Shown piece by piece: positions 11,021 through 22,990 of a DNA stretch of 64,000 bases (position 1 is the first letter of the stretch; each line of letters begins with the position of its first letter). The notes under the pieces were generated by a model. It made no database searches and was not told the origin of the DNA. It was given only the letters and a program-made list of their open reading frames with translations. A program made the translations under genes and the position numbers. Source of the stretch: Trifolium pratense (taxonomy: Eukaryota > Streptophyta > Magnoliopsida > Fabales > Fabaceae). The stretch is from assembly GCF_020283565.1 (NCBI RefSeq), contig NC_060060.1, positions 10,478,001-10,542,000 on the forward strand, given 5' to 3'.

Positions 11021-12970
11021 ATGTCGCAACGGTCGGTGCCAGCGCCGTTTTTGACAAAGACGTATAATATGGTGGATGATTTTGCGACGGATGATGTGAT
11101 ATCTTGGAGTGAAAATGGTGCAAGTTTTGTTGTGTGGAAACATGCGGATTTTGCAAGGGATTTGCTACCAAAATATTTTAAGCACAATAATTTCTCTAGC
11201 TTTGTTCGCCAGCTCAACACTTATGTATGTTTTTTTTTATCCCTCTCTCCTTTTATTTCTTCATAATTCATTCTAGCATTTTGCCAAGTTTGTTAGATTA
11301 GTTTACGATGATTTTTACCGTAAATAAATTGGTCTAACTAATAAAAATTTTGGTCCTCATAAACACGTGATTAGGTGTTGGATTCAAATATCTTTTTTGG
11401 GTAGAAAATAGTAATTTTTTCATAGCTAATTGGTTTTTGCATGTTGCCGCGTATGTAGGTAAATTCTAGTATGAACTATTTTATCAAGTGGTCTATGGTG
11501 GATCAGTCATGAATAACATTGTAACGAATACGAATTTTACAAAATCCACCGTTGGATTGAAAGTTTATATCATATAGATCATCCATAGAAAAATTTAAAA
11601 AAATTGAAAATCATTTGATATGTTATTGAGACACATCAAGATTAACGGTTTATTAAATAAAGTAAATTTTGATGGGTCTCAATAACATATCAAATGATTT
11701 TCAAAAAAATTTAAAAAATTTATGGATGATCTATACGATATAAACTTTCAATCCAACAGTGAATTTCGTAAAATTCATATTCGGTAGATCACTTGTCCAC
11801 GGTAGCATTATGTATCATTAGTTTAAGATGATTTTCATTTTTCAACTTGCCAATGTTTTTGTGTAGAAATAGTAATTTTTTCATAGCTATTTTTATTTTG
11901 GGTTCAAAACAAGGTAATTTATTTGTTTGAACTTTATATCTTTCCCCAAACAAGCAAATAGAAACTACCACAAATAAAAATAGATTGAAAAAACTTCATC
12001 CAAAGTAGAATACCAAAATTGAAAATATTACTTTTAATTTATTAGTTAATGGTTGATATTACTCATTTTACACTCTAAAGTGAATTACTCATTTTAGATG
12101 AGCTGGATCCTTAAAATTTAAGAGAAAAATGCAACTATTTTTCAAAATATCAAACTAGTGATGTTTTTTTAGAGTTTAATTTGGATACAATAAAAAAATT
12201 ACAAAATCAACTATATGTGTTACTTTTGAAAATCAATTATATGTGTGATATAATTTAATTTGATTGAATGCATATGCTAATTAACATTGTTTTTGAATTT
12301 GCAGGGATTCCGAAAAGTTGTGCCAGACAAATGGGAATTCGCAAACGAAAATTTCAAGCAAGGCCAAAAACACCTCCTCATCGATATCAAACGCCGCAAA
12401 ACCATACCCCAACCGTTATCACAACCTCTAGAAACCGAAAAAACCAACGCCGACAACTCCTCTCCATCAAACTCCGCCAACGACGGAGCAGGATCCACCT
12501 CCAGCTCAACCTCTTCCCCTGATTCAAAAAACCCGGGATCAATCGAAACAACACTTCCCCATAGCGTCAATTTATCGAGCGAGAACGAGAAATTGAAAAA
12601 GGATAACGAAATATTGAGTAACGAATTGGCTCGTGCGAAGAAACAGTGCGATGAGTTGGTGACATTTCTAAAAAACGGTTTAAATGTAGGACCGGATCAA
12701 ATAGATCGCATTATGAAGCCACAAGGAAACTATGAATCTGTTCAAAATGCGGTTGGTGAAGGTGAAGAAAATGGAAGAGATTGTTTGAAATTGTTTGGTG
12801 TTTGGTTGAAAGGAGAAGATTATTCAAAGAAAAGAAAGAATAACATGAGAGATTGTGAAGACCAATTGGGCTTTGGTGGGGCTAAGGCTAAAGTGATGAA
12901 CAACAATGTTGTTGACTTTAGTGCTGTCAATGTTGTGAACATGATGAAAAGTGGCAAGGTTTGTAACTAA
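11021..12970 (+). CDS. HSFB1: class B heat-shock transcription factor, HSFB1 type (2 exons)
   Basis: Exons 11021-11224 and 12305-12970 join in phase (donor gtatgt, acceptor gcag) into a 289-residue protein. The DNA-binding domain (about residues 7-98) includes [24 protein letters not shown] and W78EFAN, and is split by the intron at the position conserved in plant Hsfs. A Ser/Asn-rich linker follows, then a coiled-coil oligomerisation region (about 156-195, [20 protein letters not shown]) without the HR-A/B insert of class A factors, hence class B. The B-class repressor motif KLFGV is at 230-234, followed by WLKGE. A basic KKRK (243-246) is a nuclear-signal candidate, and the tail ends MMKSGKVCN, as in HsfB1. 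Class B factors lack the class A activation motif and act as repressors or co-regulators in heat and immune responses. The upstream HSE and leader ORFs suggest both transcriptional and translational control. Confidence 0.95.
11466..11806. mobile_element. MITE-like inverted repeat in the HSFB1 intron
   Basis: The arms at about 11525-11620 and 11670-11790 are long inverted repeats sharing tccaccgttggattgaaag, tatgatctata-type and aaatcatttgatatgttatt words. The element would fold into one large hairpin. The same words make up the arms of the MITE at 42635-43033, so both belong to one family. The outer boundaries here are approximate and I could not find a clean target duplication. Confidence 0.65.
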
Positions 12971-13754
12971 AATAGAATGACCTTAGCTTGCCACATTTCA
13001 GAATTTAATTTACTTTTTTTTTATTATATAGAAGAAATAAAGATAAAAGTGCTATAATGAAAAATGATTAGATCACTAAGCTATCACCATCATCATATGG
13101 TTGGGTAGAAAGACAAAATTTGCTACCCCATGCTTCTTTTATATGTTCAAGTTGTGTTAATTTTTAATTTGATTTAGGTAATATACTTGTATGAATATTA
13201 GTATTCACGGTTGTAAAGTACATACAAATAGTGAATGTATGGCTTTTTAAATATAGTTGTTAGTAGCCTCTCGTACTAAATGTTAGTCTAATTTTTATTT
13301 ATATAACAAAAGTACAACCAAGATCAATATATTAAACGTGGGAAATAGAAATCATAATTTACCTCAAGTTATTTGAGAATGAGCTACTTTTGATTCTTTG
13401 AAATTCTTACTCTCTCTTGTATGGACGAAGTATGCCTTCTGTATATAAAATACGATCTACTAATTGAGTTATGCTCACTTAAATTTTATGTGTTTGATTC
13501 AACTAACAAGAATTAAAAGTTATTACATAATGCAATGTAATGAAGAGGCACCAAGTCCTATATTTCTATACATAATTCTTGAATTACAAGGGTGGCATAC
13601 CCTTAGTCAAATGATCAATGATCATCAAATCATGCCAATATACTCAATGACAAATAAATATGTTATCTTTAACTCTTTTTCCAATGGTTAAGTAATTAAC
13701 TTGGATCGCGATATATTTGCTTCGACTTTCACTTTTATGGTTCTTAGTTAGTTA
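12971..13754. other. 3' flank of HSFB1 and intergenic
   Basis: Contains the 3' UTR of the heat-shock factor gene; AATAAA-like words occur at about 13034-13039. A 75-codon open frame at 13464 has no domain and is not called. Confidence 0.5.
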
Positions 13755-13894
13755 TGTTAGGTATTGGGCCTTATGAGCATTAAGCCCAATACAAATGTGT
13801 ACTTTGGCCCATTAGCTTATATATGGTGCTTTGCCTATATAAGTAATGTGTGCTTGATCAATACAACTTGAGGATTACCATTTTGATCACAACA
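13755..13894 (+). repeat. 5' LTR of Copia 1
   Basis: 140 bp, starts TG and ends CA. It contains tatataagtaatg-like TATA sequence and is near-identical to 18263-18401. Confidence 0.93.
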
Positions 13895-14067
13895 AGTGGT
13901 ATCAATCGCTCTTAATCCAGGGGCTGAGAGAGAATAGAGTTTGTTAAGAGTTTGTTGAGGCAATTACACGGTTGAAACCACCGTAACTGTCATCGTTTTT
14001 GCTAGTTTCTTGACTATCTTACCGTACCTTGCTCCTTAAGCCATCTTCTTCCTCACATTGTTCAACA

Positions 14068-17000
14068 ATGGCTGATCAATCTGACTTTCTTAAGCCATCA
14101 ATTCCAAAATTTGATGGATTTTATGATCATTGGGCAATGTTGATGGAGAATTTGCTCCGATCAAAGGAGTATTGGTCGTTGATTGAAGATGGAGTCACGG
14201 TTGCTCCACCTAATGCTACAGCAGAGCAAATTCGATTAGCCAATGCAAGCAAGATCACTGATATGAAGGTAAAGAACTATTTGTTTCATTCCATTGATCG
14301 TGAGATTCTAGAGACGATTCTTTCGAAAGAAACCTCGAAAGAAATCTGGGATTCAATGAGATTGAAGTACAAAGGCTCGAGCAAGGTAAAGCGCGCTCAA
14401 CTTCAAGCTTCAAAGAGAGAATTTGAAGTTCTTGAAATGAGGGAAGATGAAACTGTGGCTGAGTACTTTGCAAGAACTATGGCAATTGCAAACAAGATGA
14501 CATCACAAGGTGAAAGAATGGAACAAGTGACCATTGTTGAGAAGATCTTGCGCTCAATGACAGAAAGATTCAACTATGTCACCTGCTCCATAGAGGAATC
14601 AAATGATGTAACCAACCTTTCCATTGATGCACTTCAGAGCAGTCTAATTGTTCATGAACAAAAGATGAAAAGCAAGCATACAAGTCATGAAGAACAAGCT
14701 CTCAAGGTTGCTAATGGAGGTAGAGGGAGAGGAAGGAGTTCATCATCAAGGGGTCGTGGCAGAGGAAGAATCAACAAAGAAAGTGTTGAGTGCTATAAAT
14801 GTCACAAGTTAGGCCACTACAAGAATGAATGTCTATCTTGGGAAGAATCTGCAAAGTATGCTGCATTTGATGATGAAGATGAAATGCTTCTCATGGCCAA
14901 AACCAACTATGAACAATTTGAAAATGAGAGATGGTTTCTAGACTCAGGTTGTAGTAACCATATGGTTGGGAACAAAAGCTGGTTATATGAATTTGATGAA
15001 AGCTACAGAGATACTGTAAAGCTTGGAGATGATTCAAGGATGAATGTCATGGGAAAAGGTAATGTCAAGCTAAACATCAATGGTAGAACTCATGTCATTA
15101 CAGAAGTTTATTACATACCTGGTTTAAAGACAAATCTTTTAAGCATTGGACAAATACAGCAGAAGAATGTAACTATCATTTTCAAGAATGATACTTGCAA
15201 ACTCTATCATGATGACAGAGGGCTGCTATTTGACTCACACATGTCAGCCAATAGAATGTACACTTTGAATGTTGCAGTGATTACTCCCAAATGTCTTAAA
15301 GTTTCAAAATAAAATTTGTCTTAGTTATGGCATGATAGATATGCTCATTTGAGCATCAAAGGCTTGAACATTTTGGCTAAGAAAGATATGGTAAAAGGTT
15401 TGCCGTCACTAGATGAGGTGAATGAAAGGTGTGTAGATTGCTTGACTGGTAAGCAACACAGGGAAGCTATTCCTAAGCAGGCTGTATGGAGAGCTGGCAA
15501 GGTATTGGAGCTCATTCATTCAGATATATGTGGTCCCGTCAACCCAACAAGCAATGGAGGCAACATGTATTTCATTACCTTCACTGATGACTTCTCAAGG
15601 AAGACTTGGGTTTATTTTTTGAAAGAAAAGTCTAGTGCATTAGATACTTTCAAAAACTTTAAGGCATTAGTTGAAAATGAGTCAGGATGTACTATACAAT
15701 GCTTAAGGACAGATAGAGGTGGTGAATTTCTCTCAAATTCTTTTAATGAATTTTGTAGCAATCAAGGCATTAAAAGACAGTTGACAACTGCATACACTCC
15801 ACAACAAAATGGAGTTTCTGAGAGAAAAAACAGGACAATAATGAATATGGTAAGGAGTATGCTGGCTGGGAGAAATGTACCAAAGATGTTTTGGCCTGAA
15901 GCTGTCAAATGGGCCACATATGTCATGAATAGAAGCCCTACATTGTCAGTCAAGGATGTCACTCCTGAGGAAGCTTGGAGTGGAAACAAACCCTCAGTAC
16001 ATCATTTTAGGGTCTTTGGCTGCTTGGCATTTGTTCATATACCAGACAGTCAAAGGACTAAATTGGATAACAAGAGTATAAGCTGCATACATCTTGGAAT
16101 AAGTGATGAATCAAAAGGGTACAAACTGTATGATCCACTGAAAAAGAAAATCATAATCAGCAGAGATGTGATCTTTGAAGAAAAGAAAGGGTGGGAATGG
16201 AACAAGCCTAGCAGAGAGAAGAATAGTGAGGTCACTAGTGATGATGTAGAAGGTGAAACCAGTGAACCAGTCACTGAGAATGAGATGGAACTTAATGTTG
16301 ACAGTGATTCAGATATGAGTATAGCTACAAATCCAATTCAGACTCCAAATGAATCTGATGATGAGGTTGCTTTACCACCAAGAAACAGAAGACCACCAGC
16401 TAGTCACAGTGATTATGTATCAGGGAGTGAACTTGATGATGAAGATTTGCACAATCTAGCTATCTACTCTCCAACTGATGATCCAAAGAACTATGCAGAA
16501 GCTGCAAAATTTGATGTGTGGAGAACTGCTATGGATCAGGAGATTGAAGCAATAAAGAACAATGATACTTGGGAGCTGACAACTCTACCAGATGGTTCCA
16601 ATGCAATTGGAGTTAAATGGATCTATAAGACTAAGTACAATGAAAAGGGTGAGATTGAAAAGCATAAAGCTAGGCTGGTTGCTAAGGGCTATAGTCAGAA
16701 ACTTGGTGTTGACTACAATGAAGTATTTGCTCCTGTGGCAAGATGGGATACAATCAGATCTATATTGGCATTAGCAGCTAAAGAAAGGTGGAGTGTGTTC
16801 CAATTGGATGTAAAAAGTGCTTTTTTACATGGTGAACTAGTTGAAGATATATATGTGGAACAACCTCTTGGATATCAGAAGGATGGTAATAACAAAGTGT
16901 ACAAATTGAAAAAGGCTCTTTATGGATTGAAGCAGGCTCCCAGAGCATGGTACAGCAAGATTGAAAGTTATTTCAATTTTGAAAAGTTTGAAAAATGCTC

Positions 17001-18018
17001 TCATGAACACACATTGTTTGTGAAATATGGAAAAGGTGGAAAAATATTAATTGTCAGCTTGTATGTTGATGATTTAATATGTACTGGTAATGATATGGAT
17101 ATGATTCATGAATTCAAAGAGTCTATGAAAAGAAAGTTTGCTATGACTGACTTAGGGAGGATGAAATATTTCCTTGGAGTTGAAGTCATTCAATCCAAAG
17201 CAGGAATTTTCATCAATCAAAACAAGTATGCAGCAGAGATTTTGAAAAGGTTTGGCATGGAAAACTGTAATGAGGTATGTAGTCCAATAGTGCCAGGTTC
17301 TAAGCTTGTCAAAGATGAAAATGGAACAGCCACTGATGCAAGGGAATACAAGCAGATGGTTGTATGCTTAATGTATTTGCTAGCTACTAGGCCAGACTTA
17401 GCCTACTCAGTGTGCTTGGTTGCCAGGTTTATGGACAGGCCAACAGAATTGCATATCACTGCTATAAAGAGAATTTTGAGATACTTGAAGGGTACACTAG
17501 CTGATGGAATCATGTACAGCCACAACCCTAATGAGAATGAGCTGATAGGTTGGTCAGATTCAGACTATGTTGGTGATTTGGATGACAGAAAAAGTACTTC
17601 TGGTTATGTGTTTATGCTTGGAACAGGTGCTATATCTTGGTCTTCAAAGAAACAGCCTATTGTAACCTTGTCTACTACTGAAGCTGAGTATGTTGCAGCT
17701 TCCTTGTGTGCTTGTCAGTGTATTTGGTTGAGAAATATTCTGAGTCATTTAGGGATTGGACAAGGCAAGACATCTTTGATCTACTGTGACAATAGTTCAT
17801 CCATCAAATTATCAAAGAATCCTATAATGCATGGAAGATGTAAGCATATAGATGTGAGATTTCACTTCTTGAGAAATCTTGCTAAGGAAGGAATTGTGGA
17901 GCTTAAGCATTGTACAACTCAAGAGCAGCTAGCTGATTTGATGACTAAACCATTAAAACTTGATACATTTCAGAAATTGAGAAGCAAATTGGGAATGATG
18001 GCTCTTCAGAAGGTGTGA
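14068..18018 (+). pseudogene. Copia 1 gag-pol polyprotein, interrupted by two stops
   Basis: The ATG at 14068 (MADQSDFLKPS) starts a UBN2-type gag. This is followed by an Arg/Gly/Ser stretch, a CCHC zinc knuckle (CYKCHKLGHYKNEC, from 14791) and the aspartic protease motif DSG (from 14941). In-frame TAA (15310-15312) and TAG (15322-15324) then separate this from the rest, which stays in the same frame. The rest comprises an HHCC remnant, the integrase core (HSDICGP, TDRGGEF, ERKNRTI), RT with YVDD (from 17062) and RNase H (STTEAEYVA, DNSSSIKL). It stops at 18018. Both stops lie between protease and integrase. Everything else looks open, so this copy is probably defective unless the stops are read through. 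Confidence 0.9.
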
Positions 18019-18262
18019 TAGTGCTGCTTGATTGGCTGCAGTTGAGGCCTGCAAGGCTTGCCTGGCTTGTCTGTATGTGCCTGAGGCCTGCAAGATTGGC
18101 GCGCGCTCAACTAGCTTGCCTGGCTTGCCAATGAGCTTGACTGGCTTGTGATGCTGCATTTTGTCTTTGATCTGTTTTAGTTTGGATTATAATGTTTGTT
18201 GATTCTAGTTTGTTTTTTGCTTGTTTTGTTAATTGTATAGTCATACAATTAGGGGAGGATTA
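18019..18262 (+). other. Copia 1 3' untranslated region with short repeats
   Basis: The first 140 bp are much more GC-rich than the surroundings. They repeat words such as gaggcctgcaag and cttgcctggcttg several times, an internal short tandem-type repeat. A polypurine tract ends the segment. Confidence 0.6.
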
Positions 18263-18401
18263 TGTTAGGTATTGGGCCTTATGAGCATTAAGCCCAATAC
18301 AAATGTGTACTTTGGCCATTAGCTTATATATGGTGCTTTGTCTATATAAGTAATGTGTGCTTGATCAATACAACTTGAGGATTACCATTTTGATCACAAC
18401 A
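18263..18401 (+). repeat. 3' LTR of Copia 1
   Basis: 139 bp, near-identical to 13755-13894, followed directly by the target duplication agtta. Confidence 0.93.
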
Positions 18402-18406
18402 AGTTA

Positions 18407-19586
18407 GATAACAACTGAATTATAGTATAAAATTTTCACATGCCTAGAAATAAAATCTATGATTCTAAGGCCATAAATAAAACTTTTAAGACATAAAGCG
18501 TGAGTAGCCTTAAAATATAAGACAAACTCAACTTCCATGGTAAAAGTAGTTGCCAAATTTTGCTCAATACTTTTCCACAAAATAGCACCACAATCATCAT
18601 ACAAATGTATTGCGATGTTAATATATGAGAATCAACACAACCAACAAAGTTAAAATATAAATAACTGATTACTTCTAGTTATAGATTGTTCGTCTGCATA
18701 TACATAAACCATTTTTTTTTCCCCTCGAAGGTATAACATTTTCTTTACAGTTTTCCAATGATTCATACACCTGAATTACGTCCTATGATATCTTCTTCCT
18801 AATATTTCAACAACAAATACAATGTTGGCCCATATGCATAACTAAGCATATATAAGACTTACAATAACATAAACATTAAGAATGTTTCCCTCTCAAGATT
18901 GAAGATGAACAATTATTGTAGTAGTTAAAAACTTAAAATAAAAAAGAAATTTACTCAAAAGGAAGGAATCACATTTGTTCTTGATCTTGATTATAACAAA
19001 ATTAATGAAGCTTATAAAACTTACAAGAGATTTGGATAGTTATAGTACTAGTTATGAAGATGTATCACTCGAAACAAAAAAAAAACTATGTATAATTAAC
19101 TTTGAATTTATTTTTTTTTTGTAAAGAATTAACTTTGTATTTTAATTATGAATAATGTTAACATGTGCCCGAAAACATGTTAAAAAAGAAAATGTATTTT
19201 TGTAATTTGTGTATTTTTACGTTTTAGCATTAAATTTCTTGCATTAGAGTACATCATACATATTAAACACGACCTTTATTTTTTTACAATTTTTTTTTAA
19301 GATAAATGTTAACATGACCCTTTAATTATTTCAAATAAACAAAATTTTTATAATTTTTTATTTTGCTTTACAATGAGAATTGAACGGAGATTCACATTTC
19401 ATGGAATTTTTTTTATAATAATCCTTTTTAAAACAAAAATTCATTTATTTAAACTTATTTCATTTTATTTTTTTATTTTTCATTCTCAAAGTATTTTTTT
19501 TTTTTTGGTACCAAAAACTAAGTATACACCTTTTGAGAGTTAGGGTGTGTGAGCGAGCGCAGAAAGTTTGTTTCCCATTTCGGAAG
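18407..19586. other. intergenic and upstream region of the helicase-like gene
   Basis: No gene seen, apart from the MITE at 19150-19320. A poly-T run occurs at about 19494. Confidence 0.45.
19150..19320. mobile_element. Mutator-type MITE (171 bp), GGGTC/GTTAACATG family
   Basis: It is flanked by a perfect 9 bp duplication tttaattat (19141-19149 and 19321-19329). The ends are gaataatgttaacatgtgcc and, reverse-complemented, gggtcatgttaacattt. A 9 bp duplication is the hallmark of Mutator-like transposition. Relatives lie at 46663-46835 and 60519-60703. Confidence 0.7.
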
Positions 19587-22500
19587 ATGGCCATGGATAA
19601 TAGCATCGATACTCCGTCTTCTCCTTCTCAGTCTCAGTATCAATATCAAATTGGGTAATCTTCATTCTTCTTCTATTATTACCTCTTTTGAATTATGTTA
19701 TGTATTAACCCTTTTCTGTTTTTTCATCTTCTTCTTCAGTCACCCGCGTCATTTCTATCTTGCAGTAGACAGACTCCAATTCAAAATGGTATCATCATCA
19801 TCTTCATCTTCATCTTCATCTCTACAATTCAATTCTACTTATTTTGATTTTGAATTTGATTAATTTTAATTTGATTGCAGCAAACGTTGGTTGATCTTCT
19901 TGATTTGGTTGGTCGGCGTTCTTGTTTGCCCATTGTTGTCTGTTGCAGCACTCGTGATGACCTTGACTCTCTCTGCTCTTCTCTTTCACCTCTCCCTTTC
20001 ATTTCATCTTCTGCTTTGGTACTATTCATCATCCTTTTCCATTTTTCATTATCTTTTTCCCATTTTCTATATTATTTGGATTTAGGGTATTTTCAAATTG
20101 ACTTATTTGAGCTTATATACTGGTATAAGTATTTGTGAGACCTTTCGGTAGAAGATATTGGAGAACTTATTGAAGTAGCTTTTAGCTTATATGATAAACG
20201 TTTATGCTATAAGTGTGTAATTAGATTGTTTATCCAAACGAGGCCTTAACTAGTTAACTTGTTTTCGCACATACATGTGCTTTTAATTTTAAGTATGACT
20301 ATAACTAGTAAAGATCTTTAGTCTATTTAGTGGTATAAGCACTTGTGAAACTGTTCGGAAGAACTTATGGAAATAGCTTTTTGTTTATATGAAAAAATAT
20401 TGTCTTTATTGTTTGTTACAGAAATAGCATATATATAAGCACTTATATGTTAAAGCTTACTTGCTCCGGCCTTAATTATAAGCAAATTTTCATTTTTTAG
20501 ATTCATTGGATAACAAATGTATCTGGTCCATAATTAAGTTCAGATACATCAGTTACCCAATGAATCTAAACAGTGAAAGTTTGCTTATAATTAAGGTCAG
20601 AGGAAGTATGCTATAAGGGCTTAATTCAGTAGTTTATCCAAATGGGACTTGAATTTGTTCGCATACATACATGTGCTTTTGATTTAAGTATCAAAATAAC
20701 TATTAAGGCTCTTGCACGAACTTGGGGAAAAAATGACGGAAAATAAATGGATGGATGGATGGATGTCATTGGTGTTTAGATTTCTTTATACGTGTTTTGG
20801 GTTTATGTTTCTGTGGTTCCTTGCTGACTTTTTGTTCTTCACTCAACTTGATTTTCTTTGTCATGTGTCGTCAGTACAGTGACCTTGCTGAAGATGAACG
20901 AGCTTTTGTTTTAGAGAAATTTTGTCAAGTGACAACGAGATGGAATCAGATTAGTCATGCTGGAGCAGGGAATGAAGATGATATTGGGAAAGATGATAGA
21001 TCTCATGTGATTATTGTGACTGATGCTTGCCTTCCTCTTCTTACCTCTGGGGAGTCTCCCATGAATGCTCATCTTCTCATTAACTACGAGTTACCGGCGA
21101 AAAAGGTAATTACTTATTCTTTTCTTTTCTGTAATTCACATTTACCTCGAGACTTTCTGCGTTCACATGTTTCCCTTTGTATTATTCACCTCACAAAAAA
21201 GGAGACTCTGTATTATATTGTGGCTTTTCACAATTGTTTTTACTTTTCTCAATCTTCACCATACTGTTACTCATTGTGGTGTCACTTGTTGCTTGGGTGG
21301 AAGATCCTTTGTCGATTAATCAATTATATAAAACAGCAAAAGCTGCCTGTCAGATGATGTGCTGTTGTTTCTTTTGTACCTGAAACTGTATTGTACAACT
21401 TGGCTTTTGTGATGAAAGTTTTTTATTCATTAGATAAATTCATGTAAATCAGGTGGACTCTTAACCTCAAACCATTCTAAGGTTTAGCTGTATAAGGTTT
21501 CTTTTGTCCGGAGCCACCGCTTGCTATTGAGAAGAGAACTAACAAAATTTGTTTCTTCAGTTAGATTTTTGTTTCTCAAGAATCATCCATCTTTATACCT
21601 ACCTATAGCCTCATTTTTCTTTAATAACAGAAGAATGCTGGTCTTGAAATTAAGTGTTGTAAAAGTGCTGTGTGTGTTTCCCTATTGTATCTTCCTCCTA
21701 CCCCAACGATTCACTTTCCATTCTTCTCATAACCTTCATTTTTGTTTTTTTTTTTGTTTTTGTGCAGGAAACATACGGAAGGCGCTTGGCTTCTTGTTTA
21801 ACAGCTGGTCCTTTTTTGCTGCCTTGTTCTATGGTTTGTTAAGTGGTAGTTTGGATGTTTGCATCATTGATTAGATTCCTGACTAATGTGCAGATGGAAT
21901 TGTTATCAATATGGTTGTTGGTGGGGAAGTGGTAACTCTAAAAAGTATCGAAGAAAGTGCCGGCATTGTCATGCCAGAGATGCCAATGCAAGTAAGTCCA
22001 AAGAAGATAATATAGTTTTAGTTAAAGAGTCCAAAGAAGAAATAGATGAAAATTTATAAATATGCATACAAGTCCTAGAGACTTTCCTTTAAGTAGCTGT
22101 AAAACAAAGTATATCAAATACAAGTTTAGCAGAAGACGCACTATTCATAGCTTAGAGGTGCAAATCGAAAAACATTACTTATAGATGTGGCATATTTTAA
22201 GTATCTTAGATCAATCATACAAAATTTCAGGGAGGTAAAGGGAGACATTAATCATATGATTCAAGTTGGATGCATAAAATGAAGATTTTCTTTCGGTGTA
22301 ATTTGTTGTAGAAAAGTATCACTCAAACAAAAGGCAAGATTTTATCACATAGTTTGTTTTATTTTGAAAAAGATTTTATCGCGTAGTTATAAAATCTGCA
22401 GTGTTTTATGGACTAAATACTGGACAATAGTCTATGAAAGATTAGTGTTGTAGAGATGAGAATGTATATATAAAATAAAATTAAGATTATGAATGAAGTT

Positions 22501-22990
22501 AAGGATAGAGACTTATCATATAGATGATATTGACATATGTGAAGACATGCAGAAGCACTTGGAGTGGATTAAGGATAATCAATGTATATAAGACAACAAT
22601 AAGATTATGAATAAAGTCATGGGTAGAGTCTTATCATAGTTGATTTGGGCATATGTGAAGAAGACGTGTAGAAGCACTTCTAAGGAGAGTGGACTAAGGA
22701 TAATCGAATAGTTGGAGGAAGAGGTAAACCTAAGAAAACTATAGGGCAAACCATCAATAAAGATCTAGACTTCAATGCGCAATATGTAGATATGGACCAT
22801 TACAAAACATTTTGGCCTTATTCGATTCTTTTAACTAAGTACTAACCACACTTGATGGGAAGAAGACTTTGGTAATTGTTATTTGGGTCTTACTTTTGGT
22901 TAGATATATATGTTTTAACTAAGTATGGTTCTTTAATTGGTCTTATAGATTATATGTTTGGACATAATGCAGATTCTTGACATCTTATGA
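19587..22990 (+). CDS. degenerate DEAD-box helicase C-terminal-like protein (7 exons)
   Basis: Exons 19587-19654, 19740-19788, 19881-20018, 20875-21105, 21768-21807, 21894-21991 and 22973-22990 have GT-AG borders and join in frame into 213 residues (ATG at 19587; a second ATG two codons on). The product resembles only the second RecA-like domain of eIF4A-type helicases. PIVVCCSTRDD matches motif IV, SDLAEDERAFVLEKF follows, VIIVTDACLPLL aligns with motif V, and LLINYELPAKKETY and GIVINMV match the following strands. It ends EMPMQILDIL. Motif V has lost the RG.D residues and motif VI (HRIGRxGR) is replaced by RRLASCLT. Domain 1 with Walker A and DEAD is absent, so ATPase activity is not expected. 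Plants keep a family of such short P-loop-fold proteins; their role is unknown to me. Confidence 0.85.
20105..20700. repeat. duplicated segment in intron 3 of the helicase-like gene
   Basis: About 220 bp at 20105-20330 (ggtataagtatttgtgag ... cacatacatgtgcttttaat) recurs at 20330-20460 plus 20607-20700. The second copy is interrupted by the Stowaway-like MITE at 20460-20606. The repeated unit contains gtttatccaaacgaggcc-type ends that resemble one arm of the element at 31720-31907. Confidence 0.55.
20460..20606. mobile_element. Stowaway-like MITE (147 bp) in intron 3
   Basis: The ends cttgctccggccttaattat and, reverse-complemented, cttcctctgaccttaattat pair along most of the element, so the whole element is a near-perfect hairpin. 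It is flanked by TA on both sides. Confidence 0.65.
22440..22835 (+). pseudogene. LINE reverse transcriptase C-terminal remnant in intron 6
   Basis: The sequence around 22630-22800 translates, with stops and frame breaks, to pieces resembling the tail of plant LINE reverse transcriptases (a GHV.RR-like stretch, then a Gly/Arg/Lys-rich patch followed by a KT.-type run). A segment of about 110 bp (agattatgaatgaagtt ... ggataatc) is tandemly duplicated within it (about 22487-22580 and 22606-22703). The assignment rests on recalled family similarity. Confidence 0.4.

Larger units (their letters stand above)
13755..18401 (+). mobile_element. Copia LTR retrotransposon 1 (4,647 bp)
   Basis: LTRs at 13755-13894 (140 bp) and 18263-18401 (139 bp) begin tgttaggtattgg and end gatcacaaca. 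They differ by one base deletion and one substitution, so the insertion is recent. The element is flanked by the 5 bp duplication agtta (13750-13754 and 18402-18406). Just inside the 5' LTR, tggtatcaatcgc (from 13898) is a tRNA-Met-type primer-site candidate. An aggggagga polypurine tract lies at about 18251-18259. Domain order gag-protease-integrase-RT-RNase H marks Ty1/Copia. The gag style suggests the Ivana/Oryco lineage, which is tentative. Confidence 0.95.

Noticed and set aside
20755..21357. Single 200-codon open frame as the gene model
   Set aside because: It runs through the splice acceptor at 20875 and the donor at 21105. Only the middle matches the helicase-like family, so the spliced model is preferred.
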